A DNA stretch of 25,461 nucleotides from Bacteroidales bacterium UBA4230 (GTDB taxonomy: Bacteria > Bacteroidota > Bacteroidia > Bacteroidales > UBA932), in contig DGXO01000013.1 of the NCBI GenBank assembly GCA_002395605.1, positions 9,814 to 35,274 on the forward strand. The letters run 5' to 3'. Under the pieces are notes generated by a model. It saw only the letters and a program-made list of their open reading frames with translations. It was not told the origin of the DNA and did no database searches. A program made the translations under genes and the position numbers. Positions 8,554-15,623 of this stretch are shown here, piece after piece; positions within the stretch are counted from its first letter, which is position 1, and the number at the start of each line of letters is the position of its first letter.

Positions 8554-11500
8554 TTAGTTGAAGAGATATTTGATGCCGATAGAAGCATACCAGCACTGGC
8601 CAAGGTTGTGGTAAGGGATCCAGGTCTTGGTGTTGCCGTTGATCTTCTTGGGAGTGGCGAATACGGGATAACCTTCTGCGTCGGTGCTCACATACTCAAG
8701 TACGCGGGCCTCGGTGGTGGAAGAAGATACGTCAGGGTTCAGGTACTTGGCAACGCCCCAGCTGTTGTTGAACAGGTTCATGATGTTCTTGACATCTACG
8801 CTGAGCTGGAGGGTGTTGGTGGTACGGCCGATCTTCACGGTGAAGTCGTGCTTGTAGCTGAAGTCAAAGCGGTGTACCCAAGGGCTGTACAGGCTGTAGG
8901 CCTCGGCGTACTGGCCCTGGTGCTTGCTGAGGTAAGGATTTGCGTGAACGTAGTCCATGAAGCGGTTCTTGTCATCCTCAGAGGCGAAACGGAACTGGTT
9001 GCTGGCAACCTGGTCGTCGGTGGGGATGTAGAGGGCGTCGTAGTTGTAGCCGTCACCGTTCATGTCGTTCTTGAGCATGTAGGAAGCAGCATAACCGCCG
9101 CGCCATGCCTCATAGATGAGGGAGAAGTGGTTACCGCTCTTGTCGTGGGCAGTTGCAGAGGCAACTACACGGTCAGGGGTCACGTACTGTGAGTTGTGCA
9201 GGCCGATGTAGTTGGGGCCGGCAGCGGTAGGAACATATGTGAATGCAGATTCGGCTGCGGAGCCGGGCATACCGGTGATTTCCTTGTTCACGGTGTGAGT
9301 GTAGGCGGCCATGAGGCTGAGCCATTCGGCGGGCTGTGCGTTGACGGTTACGTTAGCGCTCCAGCCATAACCCTTGGAGGTGTTCTCAAGGACGAATGCC
9401 TTGGTGGTGTTGCGGAAGGTTGAAGGATAGATGGGACGGGCGTCTGCGCCATTCCAGCGGGCGAAACCTTCGGCGGGCATCATGCTCCAGTCGGAGATGG
9501 AAACTGCGTTGATGGTCTTGTTGAAGATACCTTCTGCGGAGATTGTGAGAGGGAAGCTCACGGGCAGGGTGTAGTCAAATGCCAGGGAAGTCTTCCATAC
9601 CTGAGGCATCTTGAAGCTGGGATCCACGGCGCTGATTGAAGAAGGAACGGTACCGGAATCAGGGGATACGGTATCCGGGAAGCCCATCTCGATGAGTTTT
9701 GCACGAAGGGCGGCGGTGTTCACATTACCGCTGGCGTCACGTACAAGACCTCCGTTGAATGCGGCCATTACGGCAGCCATGTCGGCGTAATTGTCCTTGA
9801 CAGCCTGAGGGAGGTTGTTGTACTTGGTGCTGGGACCAAGCTGGGCCTGGTACTGCACAAGACCGCCGTTGGTGGGCATGTTGGTGAAGAACACAAGGGG
9901 CAGACGGCCGCTGAACAGGCCGGTACCACCGCGGACCTTCAGGCTCTTGTCACCGAATACGTCCCAGGTGAAACCTACGCGGGGAGAGATGGTGAGGGAG
10001 GAAGTGGGCCACTTGCCGGTGTCGATGTTAGTCTTCTGGTAGTTCTTTGCCTTAGGATAGTAGTCGAGGGCAAGGATGGCATTGTTGGTCATGAGGTCCT
10101 TGTTGTCGAAGAACAGGCCGTCGAAGCGTACACCGTAGGTGAGCTTGAAGTCGTCGGTGATGTTCCATTCGTCCTGGGCATAGAGACCTGCCTTGTAGAA
10201 CTGTACACGGGCTGCAGGGGCGCTTTCAACGACGCCGCCCTTGTTGTAGCCGTAGGTAAGGCAAACGACCTCGGGGGTGGCGCCGCTTGTGAAGTCGGAT
10301 ACGGACTTGTAGCGATAGTAACCGGTACCGTTACGCATGTACTGGTTGTCGGCCATCTGATACTCGAAGTTGACGCCTCCGGTGATCTTGTGGTTGCCTA
10401 CATAGTAAGTGAGGTCGTCCTTGACGTTTGCGATGGTGTTGTGAACAGCGTTGTTCCAGGTGAACAGCTCATAGCCGAGGGCCATGTAGTTGTTGGTGTC
10501 TCCGCTGCCGTCAAGGATGTCGATGAACGGGAACTCGGAGGAGTTGGTGCCGCGGATGTCGTCAAGCTTGGAGAAGGTTGCGAGGAACTGGTTGGAAAGA
10601 TTGTCCGTAAGACGGCTGTTCAGGTCCAGTGACCATGTATGCACGGTGTTGTTCATGGAATACATGGAGTTGGCGAAGGACATGGAGTACTGGGACATAC
10701 GTGCATATGCGCTACGGGTGCCACCGTCCATGGAAGAAGCGTTGGGGCTGCTCCAGTAGTTGTTGAGGGTGTAGTTGTAACGCAGTGCAAGATGGTGCTT
10801 CTGGGTGATGTTCCAGTCCAGGCGGGCCAGGATCTTGTAGTTGTTCTCGTTGGCGGGGAAATCAGTGTAGGAACCGGTGTCGTAGCCATAAGTCTGCATG
10901 GCGTGGTTCTTCACGGTCTCGAGGTCTGCGAGAGTGGTGCGGGAGATGTAGTTGTTCTCATCCGGAACGCCGTCCTCGGAGCCTCTCCAGCGGTTTACCA
11001 CGGTAGGCTTCTTGGTCATTTCACCGTTCACGAAGAAGAAGAGCTTGTTCTTCACGATGGGGCCGCCGAGAGTGAAACCGAAAGTGGTGCTGCGGTCTTT
11101 GGCGCGGGCGCCGGAGATCTGCTCGCCTTCGATGGCGTCACCCTGCATGTTCTCGTTCTTGTGATAGATGTATGCGGTGCCCTTGAAGGTGTTGGTACCG
11201 GACTTGGTGATGGCGTTTACGCCACCGCCGATGAAGTTGGTCTGGCGGACATCGTAGGGGCTGATCACAACCTGGAGTTCCTCGATGGCGTCAATTGAGA
11301 TAGGGTTGCCGCCGCCGGGGAGGTTGTCGGAAAGACCGAAGTTGTTGTTGAAGTTTGCACCGTCAACGGTGAAGTTGGCGGTACGGCCGTCGGAACCTGC
11401 GAAGCTCATGCCGTTGCCGCCGTAAGGAGAAAGGCGGGTAACGTCCGTGATGTTACGGTTGACGGTGGGAAGGCTCAGGATTTGGTCGTTGGAGATGTTG

Positions 11501-11919
11501 GTGACAGCACCTGTACGCTCCTGGGCGGCAAACTTTGAAGTGGGAGAAGCAACGACCACAGTACCTTCAAGCATCTCTGTGCTTTCTGCAATCTTTGCAT
11601 TCAGGGAATAGGTTTCGGCCAGCTGGAGGATGACGCCGGTGTAAGTGGCATCGGTGTAACCCAGGCAGCTGAAGTCTACCTTGTAAGGACCGCCGGTACG
11701 CATACCCTGGATGGAGTAGCGACCTTCTGCGTTGGTAACAGCGCCATAGATGGTGCCGGAGGGCTCATGCTGAGCCAGCACGGCTGCACCTACGACTGGT
11801 TCGCCTTTCTGGTCCACCACGCGGCCGGAGAGGGCCGAAGTAGTGACCTGAGCATAGGCGACAGTGCCCACAATCAGCGTAGTGAAAGCGAGCAGAATGC
11901 TTTTTAAAGCTTTTCTCAT
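8554..11919 (-). CDS. Oar-like TonB-dependent outer-membrane receptor
   Basis: A 1121-residue protein with signal peptide (residues 1-23, ending VAYA before Q24). Residues about 27-112 form a carboxypeptidase-regulatory-like domain (LSGRVVDQKGEPVVGAAV, AEGRYSIQGM). A plug domain follows (about 135-245: VTNISNDQILSLPTVNR, TVDGANFNNNFG, ISIDAIEELQVVISPYDVRQ, GGGVNAITKSGTN), then a long barrel ending YASIGIKYLFN. The plug motifs and length match Oar-like receptors rather than SusC, and no SusD gene follows. Such receptors transport or secrete macromolecular substrates across the outer membrane. It is the first gene of the locus, preceded by a promoter with good -33 and -7 elements, and is followed after 15 bases by a BACON/OB lipoprotein. 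The substrate is unknown; the nucleases downstream suggest nucleic acid. High confidence in family. Confidence 0.92.
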   Translation of the reverse strand: MRKALKSILLAFTTLIVGTVAYAQVTTSALSGRVVDQKGEPVVGAAVLAQHEPSGTIYGAVTNAEGRYSIQGMRTGGPYKVDFSCLGYTDATYTGVILQLAETYSLNAKIAESTEMLEGTVVVASPTSKFAAQERTGAVTNISNDQILSLPTVNRNITDVTRLSPYGGNGMSFAGSDGRTANFTVDGANFNNNFGLSDNLPGGGNPISIDAIEELQVVISPYDVRQTNFIGGGVNAITKSGTNTFKGTAYIYHKNENMQGDAIEGEQISGARAKDRSTTFGFTLGGPIVKNKLFFFVNGEMTKKPTVVNRWRGSEDGVPDENNYISRTTLADLETVKNHAMQTYGYDTGSYTDFPANENNYKILARLDWNITQKHHLALRYNYTLNNYWSSPNASSMDGGTRSAYARMSQYSMSFANSMYSMNNTVHTWSLDLNSRLTDNLSNQFLATFSKLDDIRGTNSSEFPFIDILDGSGDTNNYMALGYELFTWNNAVHNTIANVKDDLTYYVGNHKITGGVNFEYQMADNQYMRNGTGYYRYKSVSDFTSGATPEVVCLTYGYNKGGVVESAPAARVQFYKAGLYAQDEWNITDDFKLTYGVRFDGLFFDNKDLMTNNAILALDYYPKAKNYQKTNIDTGKWPTSSLTISPRVGFTWDVFGDKSLKVRGGTGLFSGRLPLVFFTNMPTNGGLVQYQAQLGPSTKYNNLPQAVKDNYADMAAVMAAFNGGLVRDASGNVNTAALRAKLIEMGFPDTVSPDSGTVPSSISAVDPSFKMPQVWKTSLAFDYTLPVSFPLTISAEGIFNKTINAVSISDWSMMPAEGFARWNGADARPIYPSTFRNTTKAFVLENTSKGYGWSANVTVNAQPAEWLSLMAAYTHTVNKEITGMPGSAAESAFTYVPTAAGPNYIGLHNSQYVTPDRVVASATAHDKSGNHFSLIYEAWRGGYAASYMLKNDMNGDGYNYDALYIPTDDQVASNQFRFASEDDKNRFMDYVHANPYLSKHQGQYAEAYSLYSPWVHRFDFSYKHDFTVKIGRTTNTLQLSVDVKNIMNLFNNSWGVAKYLNPDVSSSTTEARVLEYVSTDAEGYPVFATPKKINGNTKTWIPYHNLGQCWYASIGIKYLFN

Positions 11920-11988
11920 AAGGTTTTGATAAGAATAAATATTGATACTAACTGAGTAGTCTATGTTCCTTCAACCAAAAATCCGCCG

Positions 11989-12020
11989 CGAAGATACTGA
12001 CTTTTTATGAATCTAGCAAA
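11989..12020 (-). promoter_or_regulatory. Promoter of the Oar-like receptor locus
   Basis: On the minus strand a TTTG (12020-12017) is followed after 20 bases by TATCTTCG (11996-11989), one mismatch from the Bacteroidota TAnnTTTG -7 element. The predicted leader before the ATG at 11919 is about 65 bases. Confidence 0.65.
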
Positions 12021-12024
12021 AATT

Positions 12025-12053
12025 TCCGCCCGGAATATGTCATTCCAGGCGGA
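12025..12053 (-). terminator. metK terminator hairpin formed partly by a palindromic repeat
   Basis: TCCGCC, one unpaired base, GGAAT, loop ATGTC, ATTCC, one unpaired base, GGCGGA: an 11-bp stem with one mismatch. On the minus strand it follows the metK stop by about 9 bases and is followed by AAATTTTTG. One half is contributed by repeat copy 2. Confidence 0.7.
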
Positions 12054-12064
12054 GCGAAGAATCT
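12039..12064. repeat. GTCAT/ATCT palindromic repeat element, copy 2 (metK 3' end)
   Basis: Reads GTCATTCCAGGCGGAGCGAA then GAATCT on the plus strand, so it shares both ends and the GAGCGAAGAATCT segment with copy 1. It overlaps the metK stop codon (12063-12065) and supplies half of the terminator hairpin. Confidence 0.7.
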
Positions 12065-13370
12065 AAAGTCCAAAGGCTTTTTTTACCTGAGGTACGCTGT
12101 CAAGCAGCTCCCAGCCGAAGAACTGGACAATCTTTTCCTTGCCCTGTACCTTCACGGTCTTTTTGTAGGGCTTTCGGCCCATATGGCCATAGGCGGCCGT
12201 AGGGGCGTAGATGGGGTTCTTGAGCTGGAATTTCTTGATGATGGATGCGGGCCGAAGGTCGAAGATTTCCTGGACCTTGGCGGCGATTTCGCCGTCTGAG
12301 AGGCCTTTGGCGGCGGTTCCGTAAGTGTCTACGTAAACGCTCACGGGCTTTGCAACACCAATTGCATAGGCAAGCTGGACAAGGCATTCGGAGGCAACTC
12401 CGGCGGCTACCAGGTTCTTTGCGATGTAACGGGCTGCATACGCCGCGCTGCGGTCTACCTTTGAAGGGTCTTTTCCGGAGAAGGCTCCGCCGCCGTGTGC
12501 ACCCTTGCCGCCGTAGGTGTCTACGATGATCTTTCGGCCGGTGAGACCGGTGTCTCCGTGAGGGCCGCCTATCACGAACTTTCCGGTGGGGTTCACATGA
12601 AGGATGAAGTCGTGAATAAGGGCTGCGGTTTCCTTGGAGAGGGCCTTCTTGAGGCGGGGGATGAGGATATTTTCAACGTCCTCCCTGATTTTCGCCTGCA
12701 TGGCGGCGTCCACCTTGGTGTGTCCGTACTGCTTCACGGCTTCCTCATAGGTCATTCGGCCAAGGGATTCCGGCACGAATTCGTCGTGTTGGGTACTGAG
12801 GACTATGGTGTGAACCTTCACGGGCTCATGGGTTTCGCCGTCGTATTCAATGGTGAACTGGCTCTTGGCGTCCGGTCTCAGATAGGGCATGAGCTCCGGC
12901 TCATTGTGACGGATATCGGCCAGGATCTCAAGGATCTTGTGGCTGAGGTACAGGGGCAGGGGCATATAGTCCTCTGTGTCACGGCATGCATAGCCGAACA
13001 TCATGCCCTGGTCTCCGGCGCCCTGGTCTTCGCCGTGCTTTCTTTCCACGCCGCGGTTGATGTCCGGGCTTTGCTCGTGGAGGGCGCTGAGGACGCCGCA
13101 GCTGGAGGCGTCGAACATGTATTCGGCCTTGGTGTAGCCTATGCGGCGGATGGTGTTGCGGACGGTGGTCTGGATGTCTACGTAGGCTTCGGCCTTGACT
13201 TCACCCATTACCACCACCATACCGGTGGAACAGAAAGTCTCGCAGGCCACCTTGGCCTCCGGGTCCTGCATTAAAAACTGGTCTAGAATGGCGTCAGATA
13301 TCTGGTCCGCCACTTTGTCGGGGTGTCCTTCCGACACGCTCTCCGACGTGAAGAGGTAATTCTTTAGCAT
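12063..13370 (-). CDS. metK: S-adenosylmethionine synthetase
   Basis: The enzyme makes S-adenosylmethionine from methionine and ATP in the cytoplasm. The 435-residue product has all family signatures: GHPDKVADQISDAILDQ near the N-terminus, the ATP loop GAGDQGMMFGYA, GGPHGDTGLTGRKIIVDTYG, and GGGAFSGKDPSKVDRSAAY. The length fits Bacteroidota MetK, which is longer than the 384-residue E. coli enzyme. I chose the ATG at 13370, giving MLKNYLFTSESVSEGHP; an upstream in-frame TTG at 13394 would add only eight unsupported residues. A consensus promoter lies 53-83 bases upstream, with its -33 element inside the end of the DAHP synthase gene, so metK can be expressed separately from the aromatic operon. 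The leader is too short for a SAM riboswitch. Confidence 0.98.
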   Translation of the reverse strand: MLKNYLFTSESVSEGHPDKVADQISDAILDQFLMQDPEAKVACETFCSTGMVVVMGEVKAEAYVDIQTTVRNTIRRIGYTKAEYMFDASSCGVLSALHEQSPDINRGVERKHGEDQGAGDQGMMFGYACRDTEDYMPLPLYLSHKILEILADIRHNEPELMPYLRPDAKSQFTIEYDGETHEPVKVHTIVLSTQHDEFVPESLGRMTYEEAVKQYGHTKVDAAMQAKIREDVENILIPRLKKALSKETAALIHDFILHVNPTGKFVIGGPHGDTGLTGRKIIVDTYGGKGAHGGGAFSGKDPSKVDRSAAYAARYIAKNLVAAGVASECLVQLAYAIGVAKPVSVYVDTYGTAAKGLSDGEIAAKVQEIFDLRPASIIKKFQLKNPIYAPTAAYGHMGRKPYKKTVKVQGKEKIVQFFGWELLDSVPQVKKAFGL

Positions 13371-13422
13371 TTTTTGACTGCGCGGAGGTTGCAAGTTATC
13401 ATAAATCCGTCCTCCGGGGCTG

Positions 13423-13453
13423 CAAAGGTAGGGATTATTTTTGTGATTCCAAA
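13423..13453 (-). promoter_or_regulatory. metK promoter (TTTG-19 bp-TACCTTTG)
   Basis: On the minus strand TTTG (13453-13450) and TACCTTTG (13430-13423) are separated by 19 bases, which fits the Bacteroidota -33/-7 consensus. The -33 box is within the last codons of the preceding gene. Confidence 0.75.
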
Positions 13454-14529
13454 ACGTCGTTCTGAACGCGGACGGATTCGTCGTGGATGGCGGTCATAAT
13501 GGCGGTGACGGCGGCCTCGGAGATTCCAAGCTCCGCGCCGCGGCGTATCATGTCGGCCAGAATCTGCTCCCACCTGCCGGCCTGGAGGATGGCCACGTTG
13601 TGCTCCTTCTTGTAGCGGCCGATAGCCTTGGAGACTCCGCTCCTTTCGCTGAGAAGTTCCAGGAGTTTGTCGTCAATTACGTCTATGCGGGCGCGAAGGG
13701 CCTCGATTCCATCTTTGTAAGCGGTGTTGTCGGAGGTGTTTTCCCTTATCACAAGGCTCTCCAGAAGGTTCTGGAGGTCCTTAGGGGTAAGCTGCTGCTT
13801 AGCGTCGGAGAGGGCTTCGGCCGGGTTGCAATGGCTTTCCACCATAAGGCCGTCAAGCCCAAGGTCCATGGCCCTTTGGGAGAGTTCCTGGAGGTACTTC
13901 CTGTCTCCGGCCATGTGGGAAGGGTCGGCAAAAAACGCCATCTGAGGGTAGCGTGTACGCATTTCAATGGCAAGTTTCCAGCCGGGGTCGTTCCTGTAAG
14001 GGATGGGGGCCGAAGTTGAAAAGCCGCGGTGGATGACGCCAAGCTTCCGGAGTCCGGCGCGGTTCAGGCGCTCCAGGGCTCCAATCCAAAGGTCGATGTC
14101 CGGATTCACAGGGTTCTTCACAAGGACGGGCATGTCGGTGCCTTCAAGGGCATCGGCAATCTCCTGCATGAGGAAGGGGTTGGCGCTTGTGCGGGCCCCA
14201 ATCCAAACCATGTCCACACCGTACTTGATGCACTCCAGGACATGTTTTTCACTGGCAACCTCCGTGCACACTTTCATGCCAAGCTCCTGCTTCACGCGGC
14301 GCATCCACTTGAGGCCGGGAGTCCCCACGCCCTCAAAACTTCCGGGGTGGGTACGCGGTTTCCAAATACCTGCACGGTAAACATGTATGCCGAAGGCGCT
14401 CAGGCCCTCCGCCGTCTTCAGTACCTGCTGTTCAGATTCGGCACTGCAGGGCCCTGCAATGCACATAGGCCTCGGAAGCGTGAAGAATCCCCACTCTGTT
14501 CCGGGGACAATATCCAGTGTGTGGCTCAT
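13435..14529 (-). CDS. Bifunctional DAHP synthase / chorismate mutase (type II)
   Basis: A 364-residue fusion. Residues about 1-265 are a type I DAHP synthase of the KDO8P-synthase-like subgroup, with IAGPCSAES, YRAGIWKPRT, KVCTEV, WIGARTSANPFLMQ, PVLVKNPVNPD, GVIHRGF, FFADPSHMAG and MVESHCNPAEALSD. It condenses phosphoenolpyruvate and erythrose 4-phosphate, the first shikimate step. Residues 273-364 are an AroQ-type chorismate mutase (ALRARIDVIDDKLLELLSER, SKAIGRYKKEHN, ILQAGRWEQIL), which converts chorismate to prephenate. Fusing the mutase to the C-terminus is usual in Bacteroidota and allows prephenate or chorismate feedback on the synthase. It lies 93 bases after tyrA, with a 26-bp palindrome in the gap, and completes the route to prephenate used by PheA and TyrA encoded upstream. 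Confidence 0.96.
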   Translation of the reverse strand: MSHTLDIVPGTEWGFFTLPRPMCIAGPCSAESEQQVLKTAEGLSAFGIHVYRAGIWKPRTHPGSFEGVGTPGLKWMRRVKQELGMKVCTEVASEKHVLECIKYGVDMVWIGARTSANPFLMQEIADALEGTDMPVLVKNPVNPDIDLWIGALERLNRAGLRKLGVIHRGFSTSAPIPYRNDPGWKLAIEMRTRYPQMAFFADPSHMAGDRKYLQELSQRAMDLGLDGLMVESHCNPAEALSDAKQQLTPKDLQNLLESLVIRENTSDNTAYKDGIEALRARIDVIDDKLLELLSERSGVSKAIGRYKKEHNVAILQAGRWEQILADMIRRGAELGISEAAVTAIMTAIHDESVRVQNDVLESQK

Positions 14530-14560
14530 AACTATCTAACTATCAATCTTTTCCTGTTCC

Positions 14561-14586
14561 TCGGGTGCACCTGCAGGTGCACCCGA
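14561..14586. repeat. Perfect 26-bp palindrome between tyrA and the DAHP synthase gene
   Basis: The half-site TCGGGTGCACCTG is followed directly by its exact reverse complement, with no loop. It has no T-run on the minus strand, so it does not look like a terminator for this operon. It may be an operator-like site, an mRNA hairpin or a repeat remnant. A smaller inverted repeat (GTTGAC-t-GTCAAC, 14600-14612) lies beside it. Confidence 0.85.
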
Positions 14587-14622
14587 CTTTGCGTATATCG
14601 TTGACTGTCAACCGTTTGCCGG

Positions 14623-15558
14623 TCAGCGGATAATCCGTTTTATGCGGTTGGCGTCTTCTATCAGTTTCCGGAGAGCGTCTTCGTCATAGGAGGCAACGGC
14701 GTCACGGAACTGTTTCATTTTTTCTATATAGGTATCCATCACCTGCAGAACGTTGTCGTGGTTCTGGGTGAGGATTGGAATCCACATGTCGGCGTTGGAC
14801 TTTGCAAGGCGGACCGTGGAGGAGAAGCCGCCGGAAGCAAGGTCGAAGATATGTTTCTCGTCCTTTTCCTTGTCAAGCACCGTAAGCGCCAGGGCAAACG
14901 AAGTCACGTGGGAAATGTGGGACACGTATGCGGTGTGGACATCATGGCTGGAGGAACTCATGAAAATGGGCCTCATGTTAAGGCAGGAATAGAGCTCAAG
15001 TATGGTCTGCACCGCCCATGGGGCCGATTCCTCCTGGTCGGCAAAAATACACGCCCTGCCATCGAAGAGCCCCGGCTGGGCCGCCCAGGGGCCGCTATAC
15101 TCCGTTCCCGCCATGGGATGCGTGCACACAAACTGCTTCCTTGCCGGATGGTACTTCACGGCGCTACAGATGTGCTCCTTTGTGGAGCAGACGTCTATGA
15201 CAATCTTCTTGTCAGAGGCAGAGGCCCCTTCTTCCGCGTCGCTTCGCGACCCTATCCGGGCAAATGCTCCAGAAGGGGCCTCTGCCCCTGAATGAATGCG
15301 GTCAAGGATGCCGGGAAGCATTTTAACGGCGGCGCCTACGGGAACGGCCACCACAATAATGTCGGAGCGGTCCACGCACTCTTCAACGGAGACCAGTTCA
15401 TCGGCCAGGCCGATAGTCTTTGCGGCCTCGGCGGCTACGGGATCGGCCTCAACGCCAAGGATTTTTTGGGCAAAACCCCTGCGTTTAAGGTCAATTGCCA
15501 TGGAACCGCCTATAAGGCCAAGGCCGATTATTCCAACCGTTTTCTTTAATTCACTCAT
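14623..15558 (-). CDS. tyrA: Prephenate dehydrogenase with an in-frame repeat-derived insertion
   Basis: Oxidatively decarboxylates prephenate to 4-hydroxyphenylpyruvate, the tyrosine precursor. The 311-residue protein has an NAD(P)-binding Rossmann motif (VGIIGLGLIGGSMA, residues 8-21), the catalytic-region THPMAGTEYSG (H147) and the helical dimer region (SHISHVTSFALALT). Residues about 90-116, between ILDRI and DKKIVIDVCSTKE, are rich in Ala, Gly, Ser and Glu, are encoded by an 80-bp inverted-repeat element, and look like an insertion into a surface loop after a Rossmann strand. No ACT domain or fused chorismate mutase is present. I chose the ATG at 15558 (MSELKKTVGIIG); a GTG at 15633 would add a 25-residue tail overlapping the aminotransferase gene. 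It lies 64 bases after the aminotransferase stop. Confidence 0.94.
   Translation of the reverse strand: MSELKKTVGIIGLGLIGGSMAIDLKRRGFAQKILGVEADPVAAEAAKTIGLADELVSVEECVDRSDIIVVAVPVGAAVKMLPGILDRIHSGAEAPSGAFARIGSRSDAEEGASASDKKIVIDVCSTKEHICSAVKYHPARKQFVCTHPMAGTEYSGPWAAQPGLFDGRACIFADQEESAPWAVQTILELYSCLNMRPIFMSSSSHDVHTAYVSHISHVTSFALALTVLDKEKDEKHIFDLASGGFSSTVRLAKSNADMWIPILTQNHDNVLQVMDTYIEKMKQFRDAVASYDEDALRKLIEDANRIKRIIR
15212..15291. repeat. 80-bp inverted-repeat element inserted in tyrA
   Basis: The left arm 15212-15232 (contains GGCAGAGGCCCCTTCT) and the right arm 15271-15291 are inverted repeats matching at 20 of 21 positions. Between them GTCGC-ttc-GCGAC (15238-15250) forms a small inner hairpin. 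The whole unit corresponds closely to the extra residues in TyrA and preserves the frame. Confidence 0.85.
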
Positions 15559-15560
15559 TA

Positions 15561-15623
15561 TTAACACTTTATGCGTTTTACTCCGGGCGTTTTTGCCGGG
15601 AGCAAAAGCCGTAAACGCTTCAT
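15561..15623 (-). other. 20-codon mini-ORF bridging the aminotransferase and tyrA genes (low confidence)
   Basis: Its ATG overlaps the aminotransferase stop (TAATG), and its TAA is two bases before the tyrA ATG. The peptide begins MKRLRLLL and is basic. The same stretch forms an imperfect inverted repeat (GCGTTT at 15573-15578 with AAACGC at 15613-15618; CTCCGGGC with GCCGGGAG). It may be chance, or it may pass ribosomes from one gene to the next. I see no evidence for a functional peptide. Confidence 0.2.

Noticed and set aside
8554..11919. SusC/SusD pair reading of the receptor and following lipoprotein
   Set aside because: The receptor has Oar-like plug motifs and the lipoprotein is beta-rich BACON/OB-fold, with no SusD-like helical sequence.
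13371..13434. SAM riboswitch upstream of metK
   Set aside because: The leader after the promoter is only about 50 bases and shows no riboswitch-like helices or terminator.
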